Positions 8,519 through 16,370 of a stretch of DNA of 64,000 nt are shown in pieces. The position numbers and the translations under genes were made by a program. This stretch comes from Planctomycetales bacterium (GTDB lineage: Bacteria > Planctomycetota > Phycisphaerae > SM23-33). The stretch lies in NCBI GenBank assembly GCA_030612725.1, contig JAUWNJ010000015.1, positions 20,059 through 84,058 on the forward strand, read 5' to 3'. Each line of letters starts with the position of its first letter. Within the stretch, counting starts at the first letter, position 1. The notes under the pieces were generated by a model. That model was not told the origin of the DNA. It made no database searches and worked only from the letters and a program-made list of their open reading frames with translations.

Positions 8519-10639
8519 ATGGCTGATGAAAGTAAAAATACCGAATCTTCACCGTTGTCCCTGGCGCCCAGCCCTCTGAACAGGCTGATGGCGCACAGCG
8601 ACGTCATCTTTGCAATCGGCGTGGCTGTGGTGCTGGCAACGTTGCTGATTCCCATGCCGACGTTCATTCTGGACATGCTGCTGTCATGCAGTATCGCCGT
8701 GGCGCTGGCGACGCTCGTGGTAGTACTATCAGCCAGGGAATCCATCGAACTTTCGACGTTTCCTTCGCTGCTACTGTTCGTAACGCTGTTTCGCCTGTCG
8801 CTGAACGTAGCCTCGACGCGATTGATCCTTCTCCAGGGCGATGCCGGCGCGATTATCAGAACCTTCGGCGACCTCGTAGTCGGAGGAAGCCTGGTTATCG
8901 GGCTGGTAATCTTCCTGATACTGGTGGTAATCCAGTTCGTCGTAATCACCAAAGGTTCCGAGCGAATCAGCGAAGTGGCTGCAAGATTCAACCTCGACGC
9001 CATGCCCGGTAAGCAAATGGCAATCGACGCAGACCTCAACGCCGGGCTTATCGGAGAAGAAGACGCCCGCCAAAGACGGGAAAAAATCGTCCGGGAAAGC
9101 GAATTCTACGGAGCAATGGACGGTGCGAGCAAGTTCGTCCGAGGAGACGCCATCGCCGGGCTGATTATCACAGCCGTCAACCTCATCGGCGGATTCGCCG
9201 TCGGGCTTAGCGGTGGTTTAACCGCCGCCGAAGCAATGAAAACCTATGGTATTCTCGCTATCGGCGATGGTTTGATTTCGCAGATACCGGCAGTGATTAT
9301 CTCCACGGCAGCCGGTTTCCTTATCAGTAAAACCTCCACAAAAAGCAGCATCAGCCAGGACCTTATCCACCAGATGATGGCAAGGTCCAAGCCGTTCGGT
9401 ATCGCATCGTTCCTGCTGGGGGCAATGATCTTTGTGCCGGGCTTCCCGAAAATACCGTTCATTGTGCTGTCGATTGGGTCGGCTTTGGTGTGCAGAACGC
9501 TGAGCCGGCGTGAACGGGAAACAAAAGAGGAAAAGCCGAAAATATCGGATCAGCCAATCGAAGCGCCGGTGGAAGAACTTCTGGACGTTGACAGGCTTTC
9601 CATCCAGGTCGGCGCAAGACTGATTAAGACAGTCGATCCGCGTCGCCAGAACAGTCTGTCCCACCGTATCTCGCCGCTGCGACGGAAATTCGCCCAGGAA
9701 TACGGTATTGTTCTTCCGCTCATCAGGCTGAGGGATAACGTGTCGCTTGAGCCGAACACTTACGAAATCCGCCTGCACAACCACACAATCAGCGCAGGCC
9801 GGCTTGAACCGGAGAAATTCCTGGCGATGGACCCCGGAACCGTTCAGAAGGAAATCGCCGGACAGGTTACACAGGAACCGGTGTTCAATCTTCCCGCACT
9901 CTGGATCGAGCCTGACCAGAAACAACAGGCTGAGATAAGCGGTTATACCGTCGTCGATCCTGAATCGGTACTGGTAACGCACTTATCCGAATCGCTCAAG
10001 CGTCATGCGTATGAATTGCTAAGCCGCGACGATGTCCAGAAACTCGTGGACCGTTTGCAGGACAAACAGCCGACGCTTGTCAACGAAGTCGTCGGCGAAC
10101 GAGTATCCATAGGCATGCTCCAGCGAGTGCTCCAGAACCTCCTGCGAAACGGTATCGCCATCCGCGACCTGACGCAGATTCTGGAAGTTCTCGGAGATAA
10201 TTCAGCCAGGACCAAAGACATCGGAACACTGACCGAACTGACGCGAAAGGTGCTGACCAGGACGATAACCGAACAGTACTGCGACGCCGAAGGCAAAATC
10301 CAGGCAATCGTCATGGAACCCTCGCTGGAATACGAACTTCGCAACACCATAAGCACCGATCAAGGCTCCGAAACATTCGCAGTAGCGCCGGAACGGGCAA
10401 TGGAACTGGGACGAAAAATCGCAGAGGCGTGGAGAACCGCAATGGAAGCGGGGAACGACAAGGCCGTTATGCTATGCGATTCCAGGCTCAGACCGCACAT
10501 AGGCGATATGCTCGCGCGACAACTGCCGCAACTTCCGATCCTCGCCTATGACGAAATAACAATCGGTACGAAAGTGGATTCCGTTGCCACTGTTTCCATC
10601 CCAGCCCTGCGGGCAGAGGAGGTCGCCACAGCGGGATGA
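8519..10639 (+). CDS. flhA: Flagellar export apparatus protein FlhA
   Basis: The 706-residue protein has eight N-terminal membrane segments up to about residue 330. They carry the FlhA signatures ELSTFPSLLLFVTLFRLSLN, then RISEVAARFNLDAMPGKQMA and IDADLNAG with the charged FHIPEP loop. The large cytoplasmic domain has RRKFAQEYGIVLPLIRLRDN and SLEYELRNTI. FlhA forms the nonameric ring that docks chaperone-substrate complexes. Length is normal for the family (about 690-700). A small membrane-protein gene and fliA follow. Confidence 0.97.
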   Translation: MADESKNTESSPLSLAPSPLNRLMAHSDVIFAIGVAVVLATLLIPMPTFILDMLLSCSIAVALATLVVVLSARESIELSTFPSLLLFVTLFRLSLNVASTRLILLQGDAGAIIRTFGDLVVGGSLVIGLVIFLILVVIQFVVITKGSERISEVAARFNLDAMPGKQMAIDADLNAGLIGEEDARQRREKIVRESEFYGAMDGASKFVRGDAIAGLIITAVNLIGGFAVGLSGGLTAAEAMKTYGILAIGDGLISQIPAVIISTAAGFLISKTSTKSSISQDLIHQMMARSKPFGIASFLLGAMIFVPGFPKIPFIVLSIGSALVCRTLSRRERETKEEKPKISDQPIEAPVEELLDVDRLSIQVGARLIKTVDPRRQNSLSHRISPLRRKFAQEYGIVLPLIRLRDNVSLEPNTYEIRLHNHTISAGRLEPEKFLAMDPGTVQKEIAGQVTQEPVFNLPALWIEPDQKQQAEISGYTVVDPESVLVTHLSESLKRHAYELLSRDDVQKLVDRLQDKQPTLVNEVVGERVSIGMLQRVLQNLLRNGIAIRDLTQILEVLGDNSARTKDIGTLTELTRKVLTRTITEQYCDAEGKIQAIVMEPSLEYELRNTISTDQGSETFAVAPERAMELGRKIAEAWRTAMEAGNDKAVMLCDSRLRPHIGDMLARQLPQLPILAYDEITIGTKVDSVATVSIPALRAEEVATAG

Positions 10640-10684
10640 TAATTTCAGGCCGAAGCACAGGTCTTTTATGGACGAAATAATAAT

Positions 10685-10909
10685 ATGCGACAGATTACGA
10701 TAACATTATCCGCGATAGTCTTTTTCGCCCTGGCATTCGTGGGATGGTGCAGCGATGTGCCCGTCTTCGTTTGCGGAACCAGAGCGATAGCCGGTGCGGG
10801 AATAATGTACATCGTAATCAGCCTGGCTGGAACCGCCGTTATTCGCATCATTGCCGATGCAGCCGTTAAGTCCGCTACCGACAACACCAGCGCCGGGAAA
10901 AAGCAATAG
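10685..10909 (+). CDS. Small two-helix membrane protein between flhA and fliA
   Basis: The 74-residue product has two hydrophobic segments (ITLSAIVFFALAFVGW and AGIMYIVISLAGTAVIRII) and a short polar tail. I do not recognise a family. Its TAG stop shares a base with the GTG start of fliA (TAGTG), so the two are likely translationally coupled. The context argues that it is a real gene with a flagellar or sigma-factor-linked role, but that is inference from position only. Confidence 0.65.
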   Translation: MRQITITLSAIVFFALAFVGWCSDVPVFVCGTRAIAGAGIMYIVISLAGTAVIRIIADAAVKSATDNTSAGKKQ

Positions 10910-11682
10910 TGAGCACTCAAACCGACAAGACAGCGCCTGGTCTGATCGACACAAAGGTGCTCCGCGCGCAGATTACACAGGCATACGCCAAACAATCGCG
11001 GGAGGCCGCCGAGGAGCAGTGGATTCTCGAAAACCTTCCAATGGTCAAACATATCGCGCAAAAAATCGCCTCGTACTTATCAAACCGGGACGACATGGAA
11101 GACCTGATCTCTGCCGGTACGGTCGGTCTGGTGCAGGCGGCACGCGCATACGACACCGACAGCGACGCAGAATTCAGAACCTACGCCTACATCCGCGTGC
11201 GCGGAGCCATTATCGACGAAATGAGGCACAAGTCTTTCGTACCCTCGGCTGTGCATAAGCAAATTCGCCAGATTCGCCAGGTGTACGAGAATTTGATCGC
11301 GGCAACGGGCACTCCGCCTGACGACGCCGAACTTGCAAATGAGGTCGGACTGTCGCTCGAACAATTGTATCGCACGCTCCAGACGGCACGAAAGCAGCAG
11401 TTCCTCTCCATCAACGGACTGTCGGAAGACTCACCTGCGAACGGGCCGATGATTATCGACAAACTGCCTTCGCCGGATGCGCAAGTCGAGCAAAAGGAAA
11501 CAACAGAACTCCTGGCTGGGGCAATCAGGAAACTACCAAAAAGAGACCGGACAATACTGCTGTTGTACTACGAGCGCGACCTGACCATGAAAGAGATCGC
11601 GCAGGTGCTGGACATTACCGAATCGCGCGTCAGCCAACTGCACGCCGGCGCGCTGTTCAAACTGTCGGTAAAACTGGGATAG
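10909..11682 (+). CDS. fliA: Flagellar RNA polymerase sigma factor FliA (sigma-28)
   Basis: The 257-residue protein has sigma region 2 (HIAQKIASYLSNRDDMEDLI, then GLVQAARAYD and FRTYAYIRVRGAIIDEMR), region 3, and region 4 (KLPKRDRTILLLYYERDLTM, then EIAQVLDITESRVSQLHAGA). This is the FliA/WhiG type that directs late flagellar genes. It starts with GTG overlapping the upstream stop. Its probable targets in the window are the two matching promoters before flgM (13524-13550) and fliC (14017-14043). FlgM is its expected antagonist. Confidence 0.95.
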   Translation: MSTQTDKTAPGLIDTKVLRAQITQAYAKQSREAAEEQWILENLPMVKHIAQKIASYLSNRDDMEDLISAGTVGLVQAARAYDTDSDAEFRTYAYIRVRGAIIDEMRHKSFVPSAVHKQIRQIRQVYENLIAATGTPPDDAELANEVGLSLEQLYRTLQTARKQQFLSINGLSEDSPANGPMIIDKLPSPDAQVEQKETTELLAGAIRKLPKRDRTILLLYYERDLTMKEIAQVLDITESRVSQLHAGALFKLSVKLG

Positions 11683-11688
11683 GCAGCC

Positions 11689-11901
11689 ATGGTCGATAAC
11701 GCAGACTACAGAGTGAACGCGACGGACGGGGCAGTCAGGCCCACACCGCTGACGGATAAGAAAAACCGGGAAAAGAAAGGACCATCCAGGAAAAAGAAAC
11801 GCGCTACACCCAAAGCAAACGCAGATCGGAATACCGACCCTGCCTCTGAAAATACCGAAACAAAAACCGACTCGGATCATCTGGTGGATTATTACGCTTG
11901 A
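11689..11901 (+). CDS. Small Lys-rich polar protein downstream of fliA
   Basis: This 70-residue, highly charged protein has a lysine/arginine-rich core (KKNREKKGPSRKKKRATPK) and an acidic tail ending DHLVDYYA. It has no hydrophobic segment and is probably disordered and nucleic-acid or partner binding. It starts 6 bp after fliA and is followed 13 bp later by another small gene, so it belongs to the same transcript. No family is recognised. Confidence 0.55.
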   Translation: MVDNADYRVNATDGAVRPTPLTDKKNREKKGPSRKKKRATPKANADRNTDPASENTETKTDSDHLVDYYA

Positions 11902-11914
11902 AAGGACTTTGTTA

Positions 11915-12127
11915 ATGCATTTGGAAACATCGGGATTACTGAAACGTGAGCAGGTAAAAATGACCGGTCATTGCCGGCTTGGAAGCGCCGCTGCGGGCGT
12001 TATGCCGTCCGTCAGACCAAGGGCAAAAATCGTCGAACAGGACGAGAAAAACACCATCATCGAAGTCGTATGTCATTGTGGCGAAAAGATTTACCTGCAT
12101 TGCACCTACGCCAAAGCCGCTGAATAA
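11915..12127 (+). CDS. Small protein with CxCx(n)C motif, end of the fliA transcript
   Basis: The 70-residue protein ends with VVCHCGEKIYLHCTYAKAAE. The C-H-C plus later H-C residues could bind zinc, and the fold may be a small beta-rich knuckle. ATG 11915 is chosen because AAAGGA lies 8 bases upstream; an in-frame TTG is at 11909. Position after fliA suggests a flagellar or regulatory role. I do not recognise the family. Confidence 0.6.
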   Translation: MHLETSGLLKREQVKMTGHCRLGSAAAGVMPSVRPRAKIVEQDEKNTIIEVVCHCGEKIYLHCTYAKAAE

Positions 12128-12132
12128 TTTGA

Positions 12133-12190
12133 CGGCAATCAGCAATCAGATTCTTCTTTCTGTCTGTTTTTGCTGATTGCTGATTGCTGA
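12133..12190. repeat. Intergenic hairpin of iterated 7-mer (TGATTGC / GCAATCA)
   Basis: GGCAATCAGCAATCAG at 12134-12149 is answered by CTGATTGCTGATTGCTGA at 12173-12190 across a T-rich centre. The same word family forms hairpins at 52556-52645 and 56671-56776. It may also act as a terminator for the fliA unit. Confidence 0.75.
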
Positions 12191-12254
12191 AAGCCAATGG
12201 CTGGTATTTAATAATTTATGAAACGACCTATAATTTCAGAAAGGAGTTTTTCCA

Positions 12255-12827
12255 ATGCGATGGATTAACGGAATTACAATTACAGGCATGTTTGCAATTC
12301 TCATGTTTAGCGGGTGCAACTGGGATACGTCCAATTCGACCGCACCTGAGGTTACGAACGACACCAAGGCGAATGGCGGGCAAACGTACCTCGACAAAAC
12401 AGCCATTCGTGACAACGTCGGGAAAGAAACCAATAACGCGGTCGATGCCGCAATGGAGTGGGCAAAGAAATACACCGAAGCCTCCGCAAAATGCAACCAG
12501 TTGCTTCAGGAAAACCGACAGTTGAAGCAAAAGCAACAGACGCACCAGCAGCAGGTTACCAAACTGGAAATCGAACTTGGCAACGCCGAGAAGGAACTCG
12601 CCCAAGCCAACAGCATGTTGCTGGAAATGAAAACGGAACTGGAAAAATGGAAAACCAACGTCCTGGGTTTCCGAAACGAGATGCGCCAGTCTCAAAAGGC
12701 CCAACTGGACGCACTGGTCAGGATACTGACGCTAATCGGCGGAGAAGTCGCCGAAAAACCAGCGGCAGCAAAACCGACGACGAAAACCACCGACTCTAAA
12801 GAGGAGAAAACTGGTGGAGCGACTTAA
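12255..12827 (+). CDS. Coiled-coil lipoprotein
   Basis: The 190-residue protein has a signal peptide with lipobox FSGC (Cys22). A long helical region (about residues 65-145) rich in Gln, Lys and Glu follows, with heptad character (ENRQLKQKQQTHQQQVTKLE), then a low-complexity tail. It is probably a periplasmic or outer-membrane coiled-coil lipoprotein. AAAGGAG stands before ATG 12255. It overlaps the next lipoprotein gene by 14 bp. Its place between fliA and flgM suggests an envelope component of the flagellum, but no family is recognised. Confidence 0.75.
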   Translation: MRWINGITITGMFAILMFSGCNWDTSNSTAPEVTNDTKANGGQTYLDKTAIRDNVGKETNNAVDAAMEWAKKYTEASAKCNQLLQENRQLKQKQQTHQQQVTKLEIELGNAEKELAQANSMLLEMKTELEKWKTNVLGFRNEMRQSQKAQLDALVRILTLIGGEVAEKPAAAKPTTKTTDSKEEKTGGAT

Positions 12828-13515
12828 TAAAATCTCGATCCTGACGATGTTGTCTTTGGTCTGGCTGTCCCTGCCGGGTTGTCAACAACCGTACAAAATC
12901 GGGCACTATATCAGCCAGCCGGAGGATTTCACCCCCATAAATCGCGTGGTTTTCGTGCAGTTGGCCAATCAGGACAGTTGTTCCGGGATAGCCGAAGATT
13001 TGACCACTGCACTGTCCCACGCCATTCGAAATCACAGGCTCTTCCGCCTGGACGTAGTAGCCAGGGAAGACCCGAAGTGCAAGACCGTCTCGCTGGACGG
13101 GCGGGAGGGATTCACCATAAAGCAACTGCGGGATATGCGGGAAACCTTCAAGTGCGACGCGATCCTGCTGGGAACATTAAGGGATTTCCGCCCGCATCCG
13201 CGTATGCAGATGGGGCTGGACTTACGACTGATGGACCTGAGAAGCGGCAAACTGGTCTGGGCGGTCGAACATGTCTGGGACACGACAGACAAGTCTGTTA
13301 CCAAACGGATTAAACGCTTCTTCAACAGCCAGATGCGCGATGGATACGAACCGATGAACTGGCAACTTGCAATGATAAGCCCCAAGGCGTTCGAGAAATT
13401 CGTCGCGTTTGAGGTCGTCGAGACCCTCCCGGACAAATCGGATACAAAGACAAAAAGCAAACCGTTCTGGCGGATAACTTTAGGAAAAAACAAAAAAAAT
13501 CGAAAAACTTTTTAA
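12814..13515 (+). CDS. Lipoprotein with FlgO/LpoB-like periplasmic domain (tentative)
   Basis: The 233-residue protein starts at GTG 12814 with GAGGAG 7 bases upstream. A signal peptide ends in lipobox LPGC (Cys23). The mature part has alternating beta strands and a helix pattern (INRVVFVQLANQ, IAEDLTTALSHAIRNHRLFR, CDAILLGTLRDF, LRLMDLRSGKLVWAVEHVW). This pattern resembles LpoB/FlgO-type lipoproteins, where a variable-subset helix is followed by 'ADAILVG' and 'DLRTGEVVW' strands. FlgO is linked to the flagellar outer-membrane ring in some bacteria, which fits this locus. The family call is by eye and tentative. Confidence 0.65.
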   Translation: MERLNKISILTMLSLVWLSLPGCQQPYKIGHYISQPEDFTPINRVVFVQLANQDSCSGIAEDLTTALSHAIRNHRLFRLDVVAREDPKCKTVSLDGREGFTIKQLRDMRETFKCDAILLGTLRDFRPHPRMQMGLDLRLMDLRSGKLVWAVEHVWDTTDKSVTKRIKRFFNSQMRDGYEPMNWQLAMISPKAFEKFVAFEVVETLPDKSDTKTKSKPFWRITLGKNKKNRKTF

Positions 13516-13523
13516 AATACCCT

Positions 13524-13550
13524 TTAAGTCATCGAGACAACTAACGAGAA
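13524..13550 (+). promoter_or_regulatory. Sigma-28 (FliA) promoter of flgM
   Basis: TTAAGTCA, 11 bases, then AACGAGAA. This has the layout of the sigma-28 consensus TAAAGTTT-N11-GCCGATAA and closely matches the fliC promoter in this window. It lies about 46 bases upstream of the flgM start. Confidence 0.55.
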
Positions 13551-13552
13551 TA

Positions 13553-13590
13553 ATATCGACCGAAGGTCTTGATATCGACCGAAGGTCTTG
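13553..13590 (+). repeat. 19-bp perfect tandem duplication before flgM
   Basis: ATATCGACCGAAGGTCTTG occurs twice head to tail (13553-13571, 13572-13590). Each copy carries the purine-rich GAAGG that could serve as the ribosome binding site, so the duplication gives flgM two candidate sites. It lies directly downstream of the sigma-28 promoter. Confidence 0.9.
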
Positions 13591-13596
13591 GGAATT

Positions 13597-13878
13597 ATGA
13601 ACATGCGAATAGACAGACCCAACAGAACGGATGTACCCAACCCATCAGAGGGTAACGGGGTAAAACGACCAGTCGCCGGACCGTCCGGTACGCCCGATGC
13701 CGTTGCGACCAGGATCGGCGAGGAAACATGTAAATCGTACATCCAAAAAGCATCCGCATGCGAAGAGGTCAACCTCCAAGCCGTTACCGAAGCGAAAAAA
13801 CTCATCGAATCAGGGCAACTGGACACACCCGAAACGATCAACCAAGCCGCTGAAAGAATTATCTCTATAGGAATATAA
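13597..13878 (+). CDS. flgM: Anti-sigma-28 factor FlgM
   Basis: The 93-residue protein has a disordered N-terminal half (MNMRIDRPNRTD) and the FlgM C-terminal helices (VNLQAVTEAKKLIESGQLDT, then PETINQAAERIISIGI). FlgM binds FliA and is exported when the hook is complete, which frees FliA for filament genes. ATG 13597 was chosen over the TTG at 13588. Its own promoter fits the FliA consensus, giving the usual feedback loop. A terminator follows at 13910-13944. A paralogue is present at 59459-59728. Confidence 0.88.
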   Translation: MNMRIDRPNRTDVPNPSEGNGVKRPVAGPSGTPDAVATRIGEETCKSYIQKASACEEVNLQAVTEAKKLIESGQLDTPETINQAAERIISIGI

Positions 13879-13909
13879 CAGCGTATTACCCTTGTAAATA
13901 GGGTTTTTG

Positions 13910-13944
13910 AAGGGATTTTGCATGGATGCAAAATCCCTTTTTTT
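13910..13944 (+). terminator. Rho-independent terminator after flgM
   Basis: A perfect 14-bp stem (AAGGGATTTTGCAT at 13910-13923 with ATGCAAAATCCCTT at 13926-13939) has a very small loop and is followed by a T run. It separates flgM from fliC. The rest of the 300-base gap holds the fliC promoter and a ~137-base leader. Confidence 0.92.
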
Positions 13945-14016
13945 CACTCTTCCCAAACACCAAAAACGCCATTTCCCACTTTTTTCCCAAATACCAAGAA
14001 ATTTTCCCTATTCCCC

Positions 14017-14043
14017 TTAAGTTGTCTATCTTGCCAACGATAA
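14017..14043 (+). promoter_or_regulatory. Sigma-28 (FliA) promoter of fliC
   Basis: TTAAGTTG, exactly 11 bases, then AACGATAA: six of eight matches to each half of TAAAGTTT-N11-GCCGATAA. The spacing and bases match the flgM promoter. Predicted transcription would start near 14050, leaving a long leader of about 130 bases. Confidence 0.65.
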
Positions 14044-14180
14044 ATAGTCGTAGAGCAGTTATCGCCTGATATGCAAACAAGCGGCTTGGGCTGTTTGGCT
14101 GCTTTTGGAAATACTTGGTACGGAAACAGGCTGCGTTGGTCTGTTATGTCAGAGAACTCTATTTTTGAGGGAGCAAACAC

Positions 14181-15386
14181 ATGCTAGCAATCAAGAACAA
14201 CATAATGGCTGACAATGCAGCCAGACACTTGAGCAGGAACTATGACGCCCTGTCCAAGTCAGTTGAGAGGCTTTCGTCCGGCCTGCGGATTAACTCCGCA
14301 AGGGACGACGCGGCAGGCCTGGCCGTAAGAGAGTTGATCCGGGCAGACGTGGCTATGTTCCGGCAGGCATCCAGGAACGCACAAGACGGTATCAGTATGC
14401 TGCAGACGGGTGAAGGTGCGATGGCCGCCATCGACGAAATCCTCATTCGTATGAAGGAACTGGCGGAGCAGGCATCGACCGACACGTATTCGACCGACCA
14501 GCGCGCGATTATGAACAACGAGTACTCCGAACTGTCGGACGAAATCACACGTATCTCAGGTGCGACGAAGTTTAACGAGAAGGAACTGTTGAACTCGACC
14601 GACGCCATCGACATCCACCTTGGTGAGGGAGTACTGACAATCACACCGCAGGTCATGAACGCCACCGAACTCGGCGTCAACACCACGCTCGCCGTCAAGG
14701 AAGTCTGGTCCCACTTGAAGACGGTCGCGAATGCCGGCGATGAGTACATCGCGGCGGGCGACATCACGGCGGACACAGAGGACATGATCAAGTTTGACTT
14801 CGCGGAAGTCAATGTCGTCGGTCCCGTCGAAGTCGACCTGGACGCATATGCAGGCACCGGCATTACGCTTAACCAGTTGGTCCAGGAGATTAACACAGCG
14901 GCTGGCTATGCTGCGGCGTTTGCCACCTATAACAGCGAATATGCCAGTTACTCTCTGCAGTTAAAGGCCGAGGTTGCCGGTGATACTACGTTCGCCATTA
15001 CGGACGATGGCACCACGTGTACGGCGATAGACAACATCGCCAACTTTGGCGGTGCGCCTTCGACAAACGGCGCCGCTGGAACCGGTAACGACCTGCTCAG
15101 CGCCGCAAACGCCCAGAACGCACTGGCTTCGGTAACATCCGCTATCGGAACCAAGGACAGTTATCGTGCGACACTCGGTTACTGGATGAACCGCCTGTCG
15201 GCAGCCGTTACGGTTCTTGACATTCAGGTCGAAAACCTCTCTGCCGCTGAATCCCGTATTTCAGACGTGGACGTTGCGACCGAGATGGCGGCAATGACGC
15301 GGAACCAGGTGCTGGCACAGGCCGGTATCGCCATGCTGGGCCAAGCGAACATGATGCCGCAGATGGCACTGCAGTTGCTTGGATAG
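14181..15386 (+). CDS. fliC: Flagellin
   Basis: The 401-residue protein has the conserved flagellin N-terminal D0/D1 region (RLSSGLRINSARDDAAGLAV, NAQDGISMLQTGEGAM) and the C-terminal region (ESRISDVDVATEMAAMTRNQ, then LAQAGIAMLGQANMMPQMAL). The central variable part (about residues 150-310) is rich in Ala, Thr and Asp and has no Cys-rich features. It would be exported by the gate encoded upstream and polymerise into the filament. It is driven by its own sigma-28 promoter and closed by terminator hairpins at 15407-15534. The length is modest for the family. Confidence 0.97.
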   Translation: MLAIKNNIMADNAARHLSRNYDALSKSVERLSSGLRINSARDDAAGLAVRELIRADVAMFRQASRNAQDGISMLQTGEGAMAAIDEILIRMKELAEQASTDTYSTDQRAIMNNEYSELSDEITRISGATKFNEKELLNSTDAIDIHLGEGVLTITPQVMNATELGVNTTLAVKEVWSHLKTVANAGDEYIAAGDITADTEDMIKFDFAEVNVVGPVEVDLDAYAGTGITLNQLVQEINTAAGYAAAFATYNSEYASYSLQLKAEVAGDTTFAITDDGTTCTAIDNIANFGGAPSTNGAAGTGNDLLSAANAQNALASVTSAIGTKDSYRATLGYWMNRLSAAVTVLDIQVENLSAAESRISDVDVATEMAAMTRNQVLAQAGIAMLGQANMMPQMALQLLG

Positions 15387-15406
15387 TTTTGACAATTGAG
15401 CGAAAA

Positions 15407-15534
15407 TAAGGCGGCCTGATTTACTCAACCGCACCAAGCACCGACCCCCCCAGGTCGCCTTAGTTATCAACCCGGCTGCGGGGACTTTTGAGAGTACAAC
15501 CTACTCTCAAAGTCCTCGTAGCCGGCTTTTTTTA
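15407..15534 (+). terminator. Two stacked hairpins ending the fliC transcript
   Basis: The first hairpin pairs TAAGGCGGCCTG (15407-15418) with CAGGTCGCCTTA (15451-15462). The second is a long stem, 15472-15496 (CCGGCT, then GGGACTTTTGAGAGTA) with 15502-15525, followed by TTTTTTT at 15527-15533. The second has the form of a strong intrinsic terminator. Confidence 0.9.
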
Positions 15535-15594
15535 GAACATTTCACGTCAATTTTTCTGTTTTCGGATAAAGCATCTTGACGACGAAATCCCCCT

Positions 15595-15975
15595 CTATTT
15601 ACCAAGTAACGCCAGAAGCGACTGTCGTATTCGCCCTGCTATTTCGAAGGCCTCGACGGCATCCTGACGCCCGGACGATTCGCCGGGATAACGAAAAGTT
15701 ACCGCAGCGCGAGATACAAGACGAAGTTCGTTCACCGACCAAGACCAATCCGAGCAGACGGGGGTGAGAATACTGTCAAGATACACCAAGTCATGGGTCT
15801 TAGGCGGAATCGTTCCGAGGTGAATCAACAGGCCTTTCATTAGTTTCTCGACACATTGCTGCGAATGAAAACACGCAGCATCATAATTTGGAGACTTTTC
15901 CGCGTGAAGTTCCCTGCCGGCAGTAACGAAGTCCCCTTCGGCCTTGTCGATCCATTCCCTAACCGTCTCGTTCAT
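15595..15975 (-). CDS. HEPN domain protein (partner of MNT nucleotidyltransferase)
   Basis: The 126-residue helical protein shows the HEPN pattern: REWIDKAEGDFVTAGRELHA, DAACFHSQQCVEKLMKGLLI, THDLVYL, FRYPGES. Such proteins pair with minimal nucleotidyltransferases (MNT). In some pairs HEPN is an RNase toxin, but the R-X4-6-H active motif is not seen here, so this copy may be non-catalytic. It starts at ATG 15975, inside the 3' end of the MNT gene (17-bp overlap), which indicates co-expression. The pair sits alone between fliC and pheT. Confidence 0.82.
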   Translation of the reverse strand: MNETVREWIDKAEGDFVTAGRELHAEKSPNYDAACFHSQQCVEKLMKGLLIHLGTIPPKTHDLVYLDSILTPVCSDWSWSVNELRLVSRAAVTFRYPGESSGRQDAVEAFEIAGRIRQSLLALLGK

Positions 15976-16276
15976 ACAGAATTTTTCCTTTGTCAACAGC
16001 CTCACGGATGAGCGGGTCGCCTTCGACATAACGGCGGTTCACGTCCTCTGGCGATCTGGTAATCAGGTCGAGCGGGAAACGCACGTCGAGGCGGTTCAGG
16101 ATTTCCAAAGACTTGCGAAAACCGCTCCCCTCAAACTGCATAACGACCAACAGGTCAACGTCGGAATCGTCCGTGGCTGACTCACCTGCGCGAGACCCGA
16201 ATAACACTATGCGTTGCGGGTGAAACTCACGTCCGATTCGCCGACCAACATCTTCGATTTGACCCATTGTAACCAT
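15959..16276 (-). CDS. MNT-type nucleotidyltransferase (HEPN partner, putative antitoxin)
   Basis: The ~105-residue protein has the minimal pol-beta nucleotidyltransferase signature: RIVLFGSRAGESATDDSDVD, then LLVVM, with the catalytic GS and DxD, and a later FPLDLITRS. Such proteins can AMPylate or otherwise neutralise their HEPN partner. The start at 16276 is preferred because AAGGTG lies 6 bases upstream; in-frame ATGs are also present at 16291 and 16267. It is followed by, and overlaps, the HEPN gene. Confidence 0.85.
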   Translation of the reverse strand: MVTMGQIEDVGRRIGREFHPQRIVLFGSRAGESATDDSDVDLLVVMQFEGSGFRKSLEILNRLDVRFPLDLITRSPEDVNRRYVEGDPLIREAVDKGKILYERDG

Positions 16277-16370
16277 AATTACACCTTGCATCCTATCTCA
16301 TCTTATACCAGAAATTCACGTTACAAGCATCTTCTTATCAGATTTTCAGAGGTGGTTACGAAATGGCGAT

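Noticed and set aside
14081..14110. Possible sigma-54 promoter before fliC (TTGGGCTGTTTGGCTGC)
   Set aside because: The GG-GC spacing is 11 rather than 10 and the adjacent bases are poor; the sigma-28 box at 14017 fits far better.
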